Assembly (NCBI RefSeq): GCF_027744825.2
Contig: NC_071345.1
Coordinates: 5,922,001 to 5,986,000, forward strand
Direction: 5' to 3'
Length of the DNA stretch: 64,000 nucleotides
Source of the DNA: Synchiropus splendidus
Taxonomy: Eukaryota; Chordata; Actinopteri; Syngnathiformes; Callionymidae
Each line of letters begins with the position of its first letter. The first letter of the stretch is position 1. A model generated the notes under the pieces. It saw only the letters and a program-made list of their open reading frames with translations. It did not search any database and had not been told where the DNA came from. A program made the translations under genes and the position numbers. Shown here piece by piece: positions 12,071-22,572 of the stretch.

Positions 12071-13498
12071 TTCGAACCAATACTGAAAAATCCCATCAAA
12101 TAACCACAGCTGTCTGAGTTGAGCTGTCGACAAACAAATATTTCTGATTCTGACTGAGTGGGAAAACACATAACTGTGTCAAACAAAGACTGCAGTGATG
12201 GACCGTGGCACCGCCACGGTCACATGTCGGTGTTAAACCACAGTCTGCAGGAATGCACCACGGCAAGCTCAAGACGCTTCTCTCACGGTCATAAAAACAG
12301 GTGATACATCTGAAGTGGCAAACTTTGTTTAGCTCAAATTGACTGCAGTTCAGTGTATTGTAAACTTCTTTCATTTTTTAAATTTCTTTCAAACAATACG
12401 ACAAGATGTGCTGTTATATTGTTGATAAGGACAGGAAGTAAACATTACAGGATAACAATGAAAATATAATGCTCTTCTTTAACACAAGAAATCTGACAAA
12501 AGTGAGCATCCTAACACACAAAACAGACTGTTCGATCCACTTTCAGAAAAGCGTTAGAAACTTTTACGTCAATGTTCTATACAACCTCACTTCCCTCTGA
12601 ACACGTCAATCAGCGGGAGAACGCCACTATTCCCGGTCAATATGAACCGCCTGTAATGGTGGGCTTCATGGCAGCCAATTATTTTAAACACAAAGAAATG
12701 GATGAAAAATGCCTTCGCTGTGTGTGAAACTGGTGTCAGCAAATGAGGAGAGAAGAGCTGGCGCTTGCAACAAAGCCCGGCCATTATACTGGTCTTTGCC
12801 CCTCTACGATAATAGCAGGTTTAATGCAGGTGGAAATTATGGCGATTATCTCCCCTGCTGAAGAAGAAGATGCTGTTTCCTTGTCATAGTTATTGTGAGG
12901 GAGGTCGATGGGAGTCACCTTGTCAGAAACAGACGCACTTCCCCAGGGCCAAATGTCGATTTCTATTCACAAACTTTTCCCTTTCAATTCTGCCAACTGA
13001 TGCCTGAGTGGAAGAGTCAATAAAGTTTGGAGAGTTCTCCATTCGATGCTAGTATTCAGGTGTGTTTCGAAACGCTCCTACCATCTGTTTATCGGCTTAT
13101 ACCAAATTGGTTCGGGCGGATCAGGGGACTCAATATATGAAAATGGAAATTAAAAAGTGAACAAAATAGCTGTTACATAATTTCCCAAATGTTTTCCAAA
13201 ACATTATGGCCATCTGTTTATGCTGTCTGTCTGAACACATACGAGTCTGGAAGACAATTTTACACTCAAGAAGCCTGCATATTAATTTCCTTCAATATTC
13301 ACCTTATCTTTTTTGCGACTCAATTCGTCATGTCAAAGGTTTGAAGGTTATTTGTTGGGCATTTGGCTGTTGAGGTAAGGGAACAGTCTGAGGCCCATTT
13401 ACGCTCCCTTTACATACAAAACTTTTTTCAAACAATGTTGCCTTCACTGACCACATCCATGCGTTCATGACATTGGTTATTGCTGTTAACCAAAACAT
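12071..13498. other. Intergenic DNA, nothing recognised
   Basis: AT-rich unique-looking sequence. No coding frame with family motifs, no RNA gene and no clear repeat were seen. Confidence 0.55.
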
Positions 13499-13670
13499 CC
13501 ACTGGGGGAGCAGCCCAGAGTCAAAAGGTTATCACAAACAACAACAAACTCCAAAACCAACATGGCGACTGTGGAGGAATTATTGATAATATACCTCTTG
13601 CACAAAAGAGGAAAACAGAGAAAGTATTGTAGGAGGCAGTGGGTAGTAACTGCAACACTGCCCCCCGTGG
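13499..13670 (+). mobile_element. Harbinger-like MITE, copy A
   Basis: The ends CCACTGGGGGAGCAG and CTGCCCCCCGTGG (inverse CCACGGGGGGCAG) form short inverted repeats. The interior has a plus-strand frame starting MATVEELLIIYLLHKRGKQR, then a basic stretch and a Trp. This resembles the basic N-terminal part of PIF/Harbinger-type transposases, but the resemblance is weak. A second, longer copy is split by a hAT insertion at 53841-55312 and preserves the same frame (MTTVLILTMFLSHKRGKPRQ). The class assignment is tentative. Confidence 0.45.
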
Positions 13671-13849
13671 CTCTGCATGGAAACATGCAGAAATATGGAC
13701 AAATTCACCAGTTAATACTCCACTATTATGGTGTTGTTTACAGTTGACTTTTGTTGAAAATGTAGTCAGTTTGAACAAAACACTCATCAATACTTTATAA
13801 TTATTAATAACTGAGTAATATGCTACAAATGCACATATGAATAAATAGT

Positions 13850-13855
13850 TTATTT
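13850..13855 (-). terminator. Candidate poly(A) signal for the LRR gene
   Basis: AATAAA on the minus strand, about 475 bp downstream of the LRR gene's stop codon. It is the nearest canonical hexamer I noticed. Transcript evidence is lacking, so this is a guess. Confidence 0.25.
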
Positions 13856-14328
13856 AGGGTAATAAATGTTCCCTAAGTCTACAATAAGCAAAACAGCTCC
13901 GCAGCGCAGTCATTCCTCCAGGTCCATAACGACGATGCCTCATATTCTATAGCTTGGAACACTACGTTCCAGAGTTGGAACCTTCATGAGATCACTCAAC
14001 ACCAACTGACTATGTTTTTAAAGCTATTTTAATATTGATTGTTGTGTTTGGAGGAAGCATCCTAAAATCCAAAGGCTTACAACATTATTTCACTGTTAAC
14101 CTAAAGATTAGTAACTACAATCCACTGAATCGGATTAAAGTAATCCCACTGAGTTTAATCCATCAGTTTCCAGATTCAATTTTTAAGTGCTGTATTTCAC
14201 AAATGGAAATAGATCTTTGATTGTTGATAAACTGTATTAATATTGCCAGTAAGGAGGGGAAAAAAAGGAGAGCAGGAGGGAAGAAGTGAAAAGAACTTTC
14301 TGGTCACTAGATTTAGTTTCCGGTATTT

Positions 14329-14519
14329 TTAGGCTTGACAGAGCAGCTTCACACCGTGGAGGCTGCTTAAGCTCTTCTTGCGAAGCTCGGGAGGACTTGA
14401 GCACTTCAAAGCCTCTCGTGGTGACAGTGTAGCGCTGGTCTGCCGCATCCATCCCACCAAAGAGCTGATGTTACAGTCACACAACCAGGGGTTGTCATGG
14501 AGATGCAGCTTCTTCAGGT
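14329..14519 (-). CDS. LRR gene exon 6: last LRR and LRRCT cap
   Basis: The acceptor TTTTCTTAG|AC completes a His codon and gives LLPHLKKLHLHDNPWLCDCN. The C-cap has four cysteines (CDC pair, KCSS and LLCQA), ending in TAA at 14331-14329. The GC-richer coding sequence changes abruptly to AT-rich DNA after the stop. Confidence 0.85.
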
Positions 14520-16897
14520 CTAAGAAAAGATCGACGTGAGCGGCAGCATTCCCACAGAACTTCAAAGATTGGAGACGGTCTCACGTGGTAGAAGAGCAAG
14601 CGTCTTTCCCTCAATGGTCGCCAGGCGGTTTCCACTCAGAGCGAGGCGGGAGAGATTTGGAGTGTGTTTAAACACAGCGGGAGGCAGTCGCTCCAGCTCA
14701 TTGTTCCGCAGGTACAGTTCCTGTTTGGAAGACAGAACAGTTTCATCACAATAATAACGTCTCTTGGCTCAGAATGAAACGTTATTTTAAATATTTTTTC
14801 TTGTTATCTCTGTATCGAGAAAGATCAATGAGAGTAAAGCTATCGTTCGTCCATCATTCTACAGAGATGTGCAGCGTATAGTGGACTGTGACATGGTTGG
14901 TGCAAACATGGATTTCCACTTTAGTTTCCTCCCTCCACACCACACAGAGGTTAACTGGTCATCTTAAAATGACCTGTATTGTGTGTGTGTGTTCTTGTAC
15001 TTCCATCTTTGTGAGAACCTGTATGACTTTTTAATCAACAGAGTGAGGACATCTTTGTCAAGCCTCATTTTGAGGGTGAAAGCTACAAAATAGTTGGGTT
15101 ATTATAATAGGTTTTTGGTTTTTTTAAGGGTAAACATTGAGTTTAGCCATTTGTTTCAGATGGTTAGGTTTAGGGTGAGAGGCTGGGGAAAGGGTTATGT
15201 TAATGTTTGTCATTGACATTCCTCACTAAGATAATAAGACAATAATAATAAAAATAATAATCAGCCCTGCAATACTGTTTCATGATACCTCATTGGCACA
15301 TCACTACCTGTAGCCGTATGGTCACACACCAACTACAACTTTGTCAAGACACTTGACACATCAGAATTTTCAACTTGATCACAAATGTCCTCTGAAAACT
15401 GTCACTTGAGTCACACTGAAGCTGCGAACCAAAATGTGTTGCATCACCCACTCCATATTACAGTCCACCAGGTTGTTACACATAAAGGCAGAGCTACATT
15501 GGCTTTACGTGTAAATGAGCTGCTTCTGTAGCTGGAATTGTTTGGTGTGGACGTACAGTAAGGCAGCGAATAAATTTATGAGTGAAATCTTAAGCAAACA
15601 CTTCAGAAAAATACTACTTTCATTCTTTTGATCAGCAAAGACATGATAAGATTTTGTTAACCAAAAAAAAAAAAATAGTGAAAGCATGCTCCCAAACTGT
15701 GTCTGTGATTTCAGGTTGAATGAACAAAGGAGGGCAACAGTTATTGGCATCACCATCACCAAATCTTTGCTCAAATCTCTGCAACCATCAGTAAATTACC
15801 TGTAGCCGACCCAGTCCCTCAAAAGCTGCTGGATTCAGCGCTGTAAGGAGGTTGTTATCAAGCACGAGCATCTCCAGAGCACGAAGGGGCTTGAATGATC
15901 CAGCGGGAATTGTTTTCAGACTGTGAGAGAGAAAATAGCTTTTCAAACCTGAGCTCGCACAGTTGTGTAGCTTCTCATTGTGCGTTGGAGTAAGATTTTG
16001 AAGAATTCCCCAATGAAAAATTTGAGAATTAATTCAACAGTGTAAGTTGACCAAATACTGTTGCACAAGAATGTGATGGCTAAACACATGTAGCTGCGTA
16101 CACGACCACACACACACTTCCATAGCTACCTGTTGTTGTCCAAGTTGAGGAACATGAGCTGTCTGAGGCCGGTGAAGCCCTGAGCTGCGATCCTTTGAAT
16201 ACGGTTTAGGGAAAGATCCAAAACCTTCAGCGCAATGAGAGGTTTGAAGGCGTTGGGCGGAACAGCAGTCAAGGCGTTTAAAGGAAGATCCAGATCCGAC
16301 AGGTTCCTCATGCCAGCGAACATCTCCGGCTTCAGGGCTCCTATTCGGTTCTGACCCAGCATGAGGAAGCGAAGGTTCAGTAGGTCCTGCAGATGCAAAA
16401 GAATGAATCGGAAGTCGCACGATCGCAGGTTTGTTTTTTAATATAACTGTTGCCAAGAAATCAAAGGATTATATCACATTGAGAGAGATTGGTGATGTGG
16501 TTGCCATAGAGATTAAGCAGCATCAGCGTCTTGGCAGAAGAAAAAGCCTGGGGGTGGATCGACCTGATCACATTATTTTCCAGGTTGATGGTTTCAATCT
16601 TCGGGAGGGATCTCAGGGAATTGGCCTTCAGCTCTGAGATGCCATTCTCGCCTTCCAACATCAATAACACTTTTATTAAAACCGGGCCGATGCGGGCGTC
16701 GGTTAAAGGCACGCACCCAGTTTGAGCATCCAGACGTCGGAGGGAAGTTTAGAAGGAAAGGCGCGCAGGGCCTTTTTTTGGCAGTCGACCTCCGACTTAT
16801 CGGGGCCAGATTTTCTGGAGCATTTGCAGACGTTGGGGCATAAATCCACCGCGGCGTGAACCGACAAAAGCATTGTCAGCAGAAGGAGCTTTGCCAT
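14329..16897 (-). CDS. Secreted leucine-rich-repeat protein (LRRNT, about 10 LRRs, LRRCT), six exons
   Basis: The exons in transcript order are 16897-16717, 16651-about 16478, 16386-16130, 15920-15800, 14720-14585 and 14519-14329, giving about 350 residues. The start is an ATG at 16897 in a good context (AACATGG). It begins MAKLLLLTMLLSVHA, a signal peptide, followed by an N-cap with CPNVCKC. About ten 24-residue LRRs follow, with consensus xxLxxLxLxxNxI, for example LKVLDLSLNRI. The C-cap begins NPWLCDCN, has two further cysteines, and the protein ends right after it at LLCQA. There is no transmembrane segment or GPI signal, so it should be secreted. Proteins of this layout usually act in extracellular binding; the ligand is unknown, and the exact orthologue was not recognised. 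Phases agree at every junction except exon 2/exon 3, where no in-frame GT-AG solution was found. This may be an unusual splice site, sequence error or damage. Confidence 0.85.
14585..14720 (-). CDS. LRR gene exon 5
   Basis: The acceptor TTCCAAACAG|GAACTG gives ELYLRNNELERLPPAVF and LSRLALSGNRLATI. The donor CCAC|GTGAGA is in phase 1. Without splicing the frame would hit TGA within about 30 bp, so the 65-bp intron (14584-14520) is required. Confidence 0.85.
14960..15230. repeat. Dispersed repeat family B, copy 1 (inside LRR gene intron 4)
   Basis: Shared motifs with 40125-40345 include GGGTTATTATAATAGG versus GGGTCATTATAATTGG, AGCCATTTGTTT, and GGTGAGAGGCTGG followed by a match to TTATGTTAATG. 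It has the look of the abundant fish repeat built around TGTGAGGAC. No coding capacity. Confidence 0.55.
15261..15306 (-). repeat. Fragment of the 8829-type hAT MITE
   Basis: On the minus strand it reads GTGATGTGCCAATGAGG, then ATCATGAAACAGTATTGC and AGGGCTGA, matching the left end of the copy at 52114. Only about 46 bp remain, and no target duplication was found. Confidence 0.6.
15800..15920 (-). CDS. LRR gene exon 4
   Basis: The acceptor TCTCTCACAG|T completes a Ser codon with exon 3 (NNSLKTIPAGSF). It adds LRR LEMLVLDNNLLTALNP. The donor CTACAG|GTAATT is in phase 0. The following intron (15799-14721, 1079 bp) contains two repeat insertions. Confidence 0.85.
16130..16386 (-). CDS. LRR gene exon 3: four LRRs
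   Basis: The acceptor TTTTGCATCTGCAG|GAC has a clear pyrimidine tract. Frame DLLNLRFLMLGQNRI continues through LSDLDLPLNAL, LKVLDLSLNRI and LMFLNLDNN. The donor AACAG|GTAGCT is in phase 2. The repeats align in 24-residue steps without gaps. Confidence 0.85.
16478..16651 (-). CDS. LRR gene exon 2: LRRs 1-3
   Basis: The acceptor GGAAG|GC joins in phase to exon 1 and gives LKLGENGISELKANSLRS. Two LRRs follow, starting LPKIETINLENNVI and AKTLMLLNLYGNHI. The 3' end is uncertain. The only nearby GT donor (T|GTGATA, 16478/16477) would leave phase 1, but exon 3 needs phase 0 and the join would create a stop. Confidence 0.7.
16717..16897 (-). CDS. LRR gene exon 1: signal peptide and LRRNT
   Basis: It encodes the hydrophobic leader and the cysteine cap through WMLKLG. 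The donor is G|GTGCGT in phase 1. An upstream in-frame TTG (16918) is not a start; the ATG at 16897 is preferred. Intron 1 is only 65 bp (16716-16652). Confidence 0.85.
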
Positions 16898-16918
16898 GTT
16901 TACTATGGAGAGATTCAA

Positions 16919-18550
16919 AAGGCATGTATAATTCCCTGCTTTATGGAATCTACCGCACTAAACAGAGAGTCAGGAATCCAAAAGGTAGCTTTTACTTATC
17001 ATGATCACACTCACCTGAGCGAGCCGCTGAAACTTCACTCTGCCGTGTGTCGGCTCTCCAAATATCGGATCATTTTTGTGTTCCCAAACTAGTTGGAAAA
17101 TGCCCACCTCCCAGATCTCCACTCTCCTATCACAGACCTGAAGCTCTGTCACACATTGAAGCTGTGGATCTCTCAGGAATGAACCACAGCAAACAGTGAA
17201 AGTGGAGTGTGAAACCCAGGAGATGAAATTTCTCCAATGTCGCAGAGTCCAGTGAAATCTGGCAGCCGCAGATGATGGCGCCCATCCAGTGATGCTCATC
17301 TTCATGTATTATATAACATCTTTAGCCTTCTTTTTATTGGCAACATTGTAGTTAACAGCATAATCCAAGGTGAAAAACTTTTCCCTTGAGCATCCAAGGT
17401 CAGGCCGCGTGGCCCCCACTGGAATTACACTATACTTACTGTCCTCAGTAACCAGACATATAATTTAGTCCAGCCCCACAGCGAGGGAGAAACTGTCTGC
17501 CTTTTAAAAACCGTATTTGCCAATATTCTACTTCTTACAGAACGGTTGCTTTCAGGCAGTATTTATTCCAATCTTCTTATATAGTTAGATAGATAATGTT
17601 GTTCAAGGACAAGACACCCCGACATTGCGGCACAAATATGTGTGCATGAGGGATTAGATATTTCTGTTTTGCCCGTCTTTTAGTTGCTGAAGTTCGTGTG
17701 TACTTTGTCACGCTCCAAATAGCAACAACCCTTGTACATGCACCTGAAGCCCTCACGCTGCCCACCTTCCTTTTTTTTTCAAATACTGGCCATTTTCCAT
17801 TCACCTCACTCTCTCGCTGGGACGGCGATCTCCGCCTGACCTATTTGAGATCTACTTGGATCCAAAACTTAAAACGAACAAAAGCATTCTGAGAGTAATG
17901 ACAAGATATATTTACTCCTGTAGCCAGGCAACTTCTCCCAGCTAGAAATAGCTCCGTAGATTGATCATTTTTAGATTTTAGACGACTCACTCTGGTGCTC
18001 ATTAGCCTGTTCAAAATTGCCGGCAGTGTGGGCAGCGCACCAAACAATCTGTCTGTAGAATGAGCAGAAAACAATCATTATTTTTTCTGTAAAAACGTTT
18101 GTCACGCAGTCCAGAAGAAGAATTTGGTATTCAAAGCAGCTGAGTCACAACAAGCCTTGTTTTTCGGAGTCTGCTGAAAACTAATTAAAAGTTCCATTCA
18201 TCACTATGCAAATAAGTTACACAAAATGTTGAAGTGTGAGTAATGAGCACGGTTACTTTAATGAATGTAGCCACCGGAGCTTACAGGGTTTTATCAGCGC
18301 TAAAGAAGTGACGCCATCAACGGTGCCATTGTGGGTTGCTGTAACTTTGACGGCTTCTAAGTCTTAAACTAGAACAGTGGTGTGGTGTGCTCACAAAGTG
18401 GTTGTTGATAGAACCATCAAAAACAGTATTTTAAATAAAAAACCATTGATATGGAAACGAATATATTCTTAACAAAGTGCTGGCTCCTTACGACTTGCCA
18501 ACATGTTTGCACTGTGTTCGCATAAGGTCACCCTTTTAACACTAAAAGCT
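16919..18550. other. Upstream of the LRR gene; no further coding exon recognised
   Basis: This stretch should include the promoter and any untranslated first exon of the minus-strand LRR gene. No TATA box or clear acceptor/donor pair could be assigned. The open frames are short and featureless. Confidence 0.45.
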
Positions 18551-18914
18551 AGTGTTGTAGTCAAGCCCGCTCAACCCCAAGTCCAGACCAAGACCATTGA
18601 GGGTTTTCTTACGGTGAAAGAAACAATTTATTCATTTAAAAAAAAAAAATCAAGAGCTGAAAATCATGGCAACAGAGTATTAGCTACCTCCCACAAGGAG
18701 ACTACATTTTCAGTGGCGTTAGTTTCACCGTATTCATTCATTTTTTTTTTAGGAAACTGTAATTGGGAGATTTTTGGGGGTGGGCTGAAGCTGCTAGGCA
18801 AAGGTTTGCACTCTCTCAGTGCTTTTCTAGTTTTCTATGTATTCAGTATGGTCTTGGCCTCTGTATGCTCTGGTCTTGCCTTGGTCTTGGTTTAGGTGGT
18901 CTCAACAACAGCAC
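18551..18914. repeat. TIR-type repeat with AGTGTTGTAGTCAAG ends
   Basis: The left arm AGTGTTGTAGTCAAGCCCGC, followed by CCAGACCAAGACC, is matched by the inverse of the right arm (AGTGCTGTTGTTGAGACCAC, then CCAAGACC). This gives imperfect inverted ends of about 45 bp enclosing about 360 bp. GGTCTTG-type units are repeated near 18850-18895. No transposase and no certain target duplication. Confidence 0.5.
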
Positions 18915-19039
18915 TGCTTCAAAGCAGCACTTGCATTATGTGTTGGTGTGATCTCGACGCCATGGCCAGAAACCAAGAGACTGGAGGAACTTTCTACTTC
19001 AGACCTTCTCTGAATCTTTTCCCCCTTCTTTAACAAGTA

Positions 19040-19751
19040 CAGTGGTACCTCAGTTTTCAAACGTCCTGGAATTCGAACAAATCAGAGCTCGTACAAAAAA
19101 ATTCTAGATTTTTTTGCTTTGGATTTCGAATGAAAATCCAGAACTCGAACGCCCCGGAAAAAACATAATGTGCGTGGACCGATCCGCTGAACCACGACGC
19201 GCTTTGTTATTGTGTATAACGCAGCCTCTGTATGCAGACGTGTCCCGTTAGCTACATTTACTGACTGTTTTTTCTTCATATTGAGGTGTAAAACCTTTCC
19301 TGTCTCCGCACTGGACCATGGTAGAGTGTCACAGGGGAGGTGCTCGCTCTCCACACCTCCACTCCAGGGTTTGATGTCCTGTTGTGGGCTGGAGCTGGGA
19401 CAGGGATGAGGCAAGTCTGGGACAGAGCGTGACTTGGTTTATGACTTTGTCACAGCCAAACTGCACAGAAGCGCACATTCAGAGCTGGACACGCACCGGG
19501 CACCTCTTCACTTCTGGAGAGACGTCACTCACTCGGCAACCCCTCCCACATGCAGCGGCCACACACATAGAGGAACAGCCACCTGCAGCAGACACTCTAC
19601 ATTCACTCCTACAAAAGCCTGTTTTAAGGCTTGGACCGCATTATTTCTTTTTCCATTCATTGTAATGGGAAAAATCGATTCAGATTTCAAACAAATCGCT
19701 TCTGGAATGGCCTTCTGGAACGGATTGTAGTCAAGAACCGAGGTACCACTG
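19040..19751 (+). mobile_element. 712-bp TIR transposon with TA target site, copy 1
   Basis: It starts CAGTGGTACCTCAGTTTTC and ends GAGGTACCACTG, flanked by TA on both sides (19038-19039, 19752-19753). TA duplications and ends of this kind fit the Tc1/mariner/pogo (Tigger-like) group; the class is inferred from ends alone. No DDE transposase is recognisable, so it is non-autonomous. Its interior contains two overlapping frames of 93-98 codons that are also open in copy 2. Confidence 0.75.
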
Positions 19752-19753
19752 TA

Positions 19754-21886
19754 TTTACTCGTACATCAGGCTACTTTTTCTGCCATCTCGTGGCTACAAT
19801 CGTGATGACTATTATGATGTTCTGTCTTGGTTGGCCAACACTGATGATTCGCGTAACTTGAACTCCAGTTAAAGCGCCCACTGGTGGCACATGCCGACCC
19901 TTCTAACCTAGGACTGCTCACCTTTGGTACGAAGCTTAGAACCTCCTGAACCTAAGTACAGTTTGTCATTCATTGCACTCTGGGAGGACCTTGCACATTA
20001 GACTTTCAGTAAAAAGATGAATCATCATGCTTTGACCTTTCTGAAGGATACCATGCCTGTAATTTCCACATCATCCACTGTGGCAGTCACACCAATTGTT
20101 CCACAGGCACATACATAGATTTGGCTGCATGTGGAATTGGGTCAAGACAGTAATTCCTTCTGAGAGAGGAGTGCAGAGGAGCTGCCAAAACATGTCACTC
20201 TCTATTACACAGCAATAAAAGGAGTGAGGACTCAAAGGACGGCGATGCACTGACAGCGGAGGGAGGCAGAAATAGAGAGACTCAAACAGAAGGCAGGCGA
20301 ATGAGACTGTAAGAAAACCAACATTGCAGAGGGGTGTAGATTTAGAGCGAGGAGAGCAGGCCAGAGACGAAGTGGGAGGAATAGAACAGGATCAGAATCA
20401 AAGGAGATACAGAGAAAGATTGACGAAGCATCTGAGATAAAGCAGAGGCACGTACGGCTGAGACAGAAAGCAAGAATGAATGGCGGGGGAGCAGATCTGA
20501 GCTCTGCAGTTTGGATTAAAGGAGCCGTGCTGGGAGGAAGAGGTATAGACAGCTGTGCTGACTGGTCCGATTCTTTGTCAAAGGGAGAAAGAACCGAGTG
20601 AGACTGTGGAAACTTGGTGGGCTCTCACTGATACAGGTGCCTTGGACTGCATGTATTTATAACGTTCCCAGCTCAACGCCAGCAATGTGATTGGTTCGTG
20701 GTATAGTAGCGCGGCTCTGGTGTCATGGGCCTTGACATCTTACCAAAGAATATCACACTGATTTGCTTTTGTACATCTTAGATGCAGCATTTTAATGTCT
20801 TATATGAACCTGACAATGATTAGAAAACTACAGGACTTTTAAACATAACAGAACAACAACATTCACGTTGATATTTTTGCTGTTACTGTATGGGTTTCTT
20901 TGTAAAGATCAAATCCTTCTGAGGTTCAGGTCACGTGACACAAATGGAAGGCATGCTCTTGTAGCAGACGTATGGCAATGAATTTAAAACAAATAAAATA
21001 TTATGTAAATATTTTTATCATCCAAAATGCTTTTATATTGTTATCTGCATATATTATATTTTGATATTTTATTCTTTGCAACTTTATGAGCAGCACTTCT
21101 ATGGATGAAGATGAAGTGACAATGAATTTTATTATTATTATTGACCAACGGAGTTGATGATTTTTAGCCCTAATTCTGATATGTTTTTCTATTGCTGATC
21201 TCTTGAGGTTAGAGTTTCTCTTCGTGAATAATATTTTTTAATAACTAGGACTTTGCCTTGCATCTTAGCTCATCTGCCATTAAGAAAAAACTAACAGTAC
21301 TCCAAATGAATCTTGCCATTCAATGTCCACAAACAAAACTAGAAACGAGAAATATCTATCATTTTGTCTTTGCTTTTCAAAATAGACAAATAAATACCCA
21401 ACTGACTTCCCTTTCGCCAAACATTCTTTTGTTTTTTGTTTTAATCGCTCATTTAAGCAATAACACTTACACAACCCAAGCATTGTTGCCAGTTGGATTT
21501 TAATCCCAGAATCTCTGACTGCTGACCGAGAAACTGGCCACATGCCGTACTGGCAGACATTTATTGCACTGGAACAGACTGCTGACAAACAAGCAATGCG
21601 TGATGATAAAAATATTTGTTGCAGACACACAACGTACGCGCACTCACACATCCTTACAATGACAGACAGAAACCTTTCCATTATACAGCAGACATTGTTG
21701 TTGCTAGGCACCTGGCTCATTAGAAGTGTTCACTTTATAATTCGCTACTCACATGTCACCACTTCAAAGACAACTCTTCTCGTGAAATTAAATCATGTCT
21801 TACAAATATAAACTGTTGCCAAATGGCACATTCTGGTTGCTGGTTGTTTGATACCATCCAGTGGGGTTTCATTTTTTTATTAGAGT
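19754..21886. other. Spacer between the two inverted TIR elements; no gene
   Basis: No coding exon recognised. About 20215-20610 is strikingly purine-rich on the plus strand (AG, GAGA and AGAC motifs), followed by AT-rich DNA to 21250. The minus-strand frame 21280-21720 (146 codons) has no recognisable content. Confidence 0.5.
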
Positions 21887-21888
21887 TA

Positions 21889-22570
21889 CAGTGGTACCTG
21901 GGTTCTCGATCACAATCCGTTCCAGACGGCCGTTCGAGAAGCGATTTGTTCGAAATCTGAATCGATTTTTCCCATTACAATGAATGGAAAAAGCAATAAT
22001 GCGTTCGAAGCCTTAAAATAATCTTTTGTAGGGGTGAATGTAGAGTGTCTGCTGCAGGTGGCTGTTCCTCTATGTGTGTGGCCGCTGCATGTGGGAGGGG
22101 TTGCCGAGTGAGTGAGGTCTCTCCAGAAGTGAAGAGGTGCCCGGTGCGTGTCCAGCTCTGAATGTGCGCTTCTGTGCAGTTTGGCTGTGACAAAGTCATA
22201 AACCAAGTCACGCTCTGTCCCAGACTCGCCTCATCCCTGTCCCAGCTCCAGCCCACAACAGGACATCAAACCCTGGAGTGGAGGTGTGGAGAGCGAGCAC
22301 CTCCCCTGTGACACTCTACCACGGTCCAGAGTGGAGACAGGAAAGGTTTTACACCTCAATATGAAGAAAAAACAGTCAGTAAATGGAGCTAACGGGACAC
22401 GTCTGCATACAGAGGCTGCGTTATACACAATAACAAAGCGCGTCGTGGGTCAGCGGATCGGTCCGCACACGTTATGTTTTTTTCCGGCTTTTTTCAGGGC
22501 CGTTCGAGTTCAGGATTTTCGTTCGAATCTTGTTTGAATTCTGGGACGTTCGAAAACTGAGGTACCACTG
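21889..22570 (-). mobile_element. 682-bp TIR transposon with TA target site, copy 2 (inverted)
   Basis: Same family as 19040-19751 but in reverse orientation. It starts CAGTGGTACCTGGGTTCTCG, ends CTGAGGTACCACTG and is flanked by TA (21887-21888 and 22571-22572). The minus-strand frames begin MVYDFVTAKLHRSAHSELDT and MGWSWDRDEASLGQSVTWFM, identical to those of copy 1 over most of their length. The copies are therefore closely related and probably recent. It is slightly shorter than copy 1. Confidence 0.75.
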
Positions 22571-22572
22571 TA

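Noticed and set aside
16898..16918. Upstream TTG as start of the LRR protein
   Set aside because: Vertebrate translation would use the ATG at 16897, which has a good context and places the signal peptide at the N-terminus.
21280..21720. 146-codon minus-strand frame
   Set aside because: No family resemblance; not supported by splice sites or composition.
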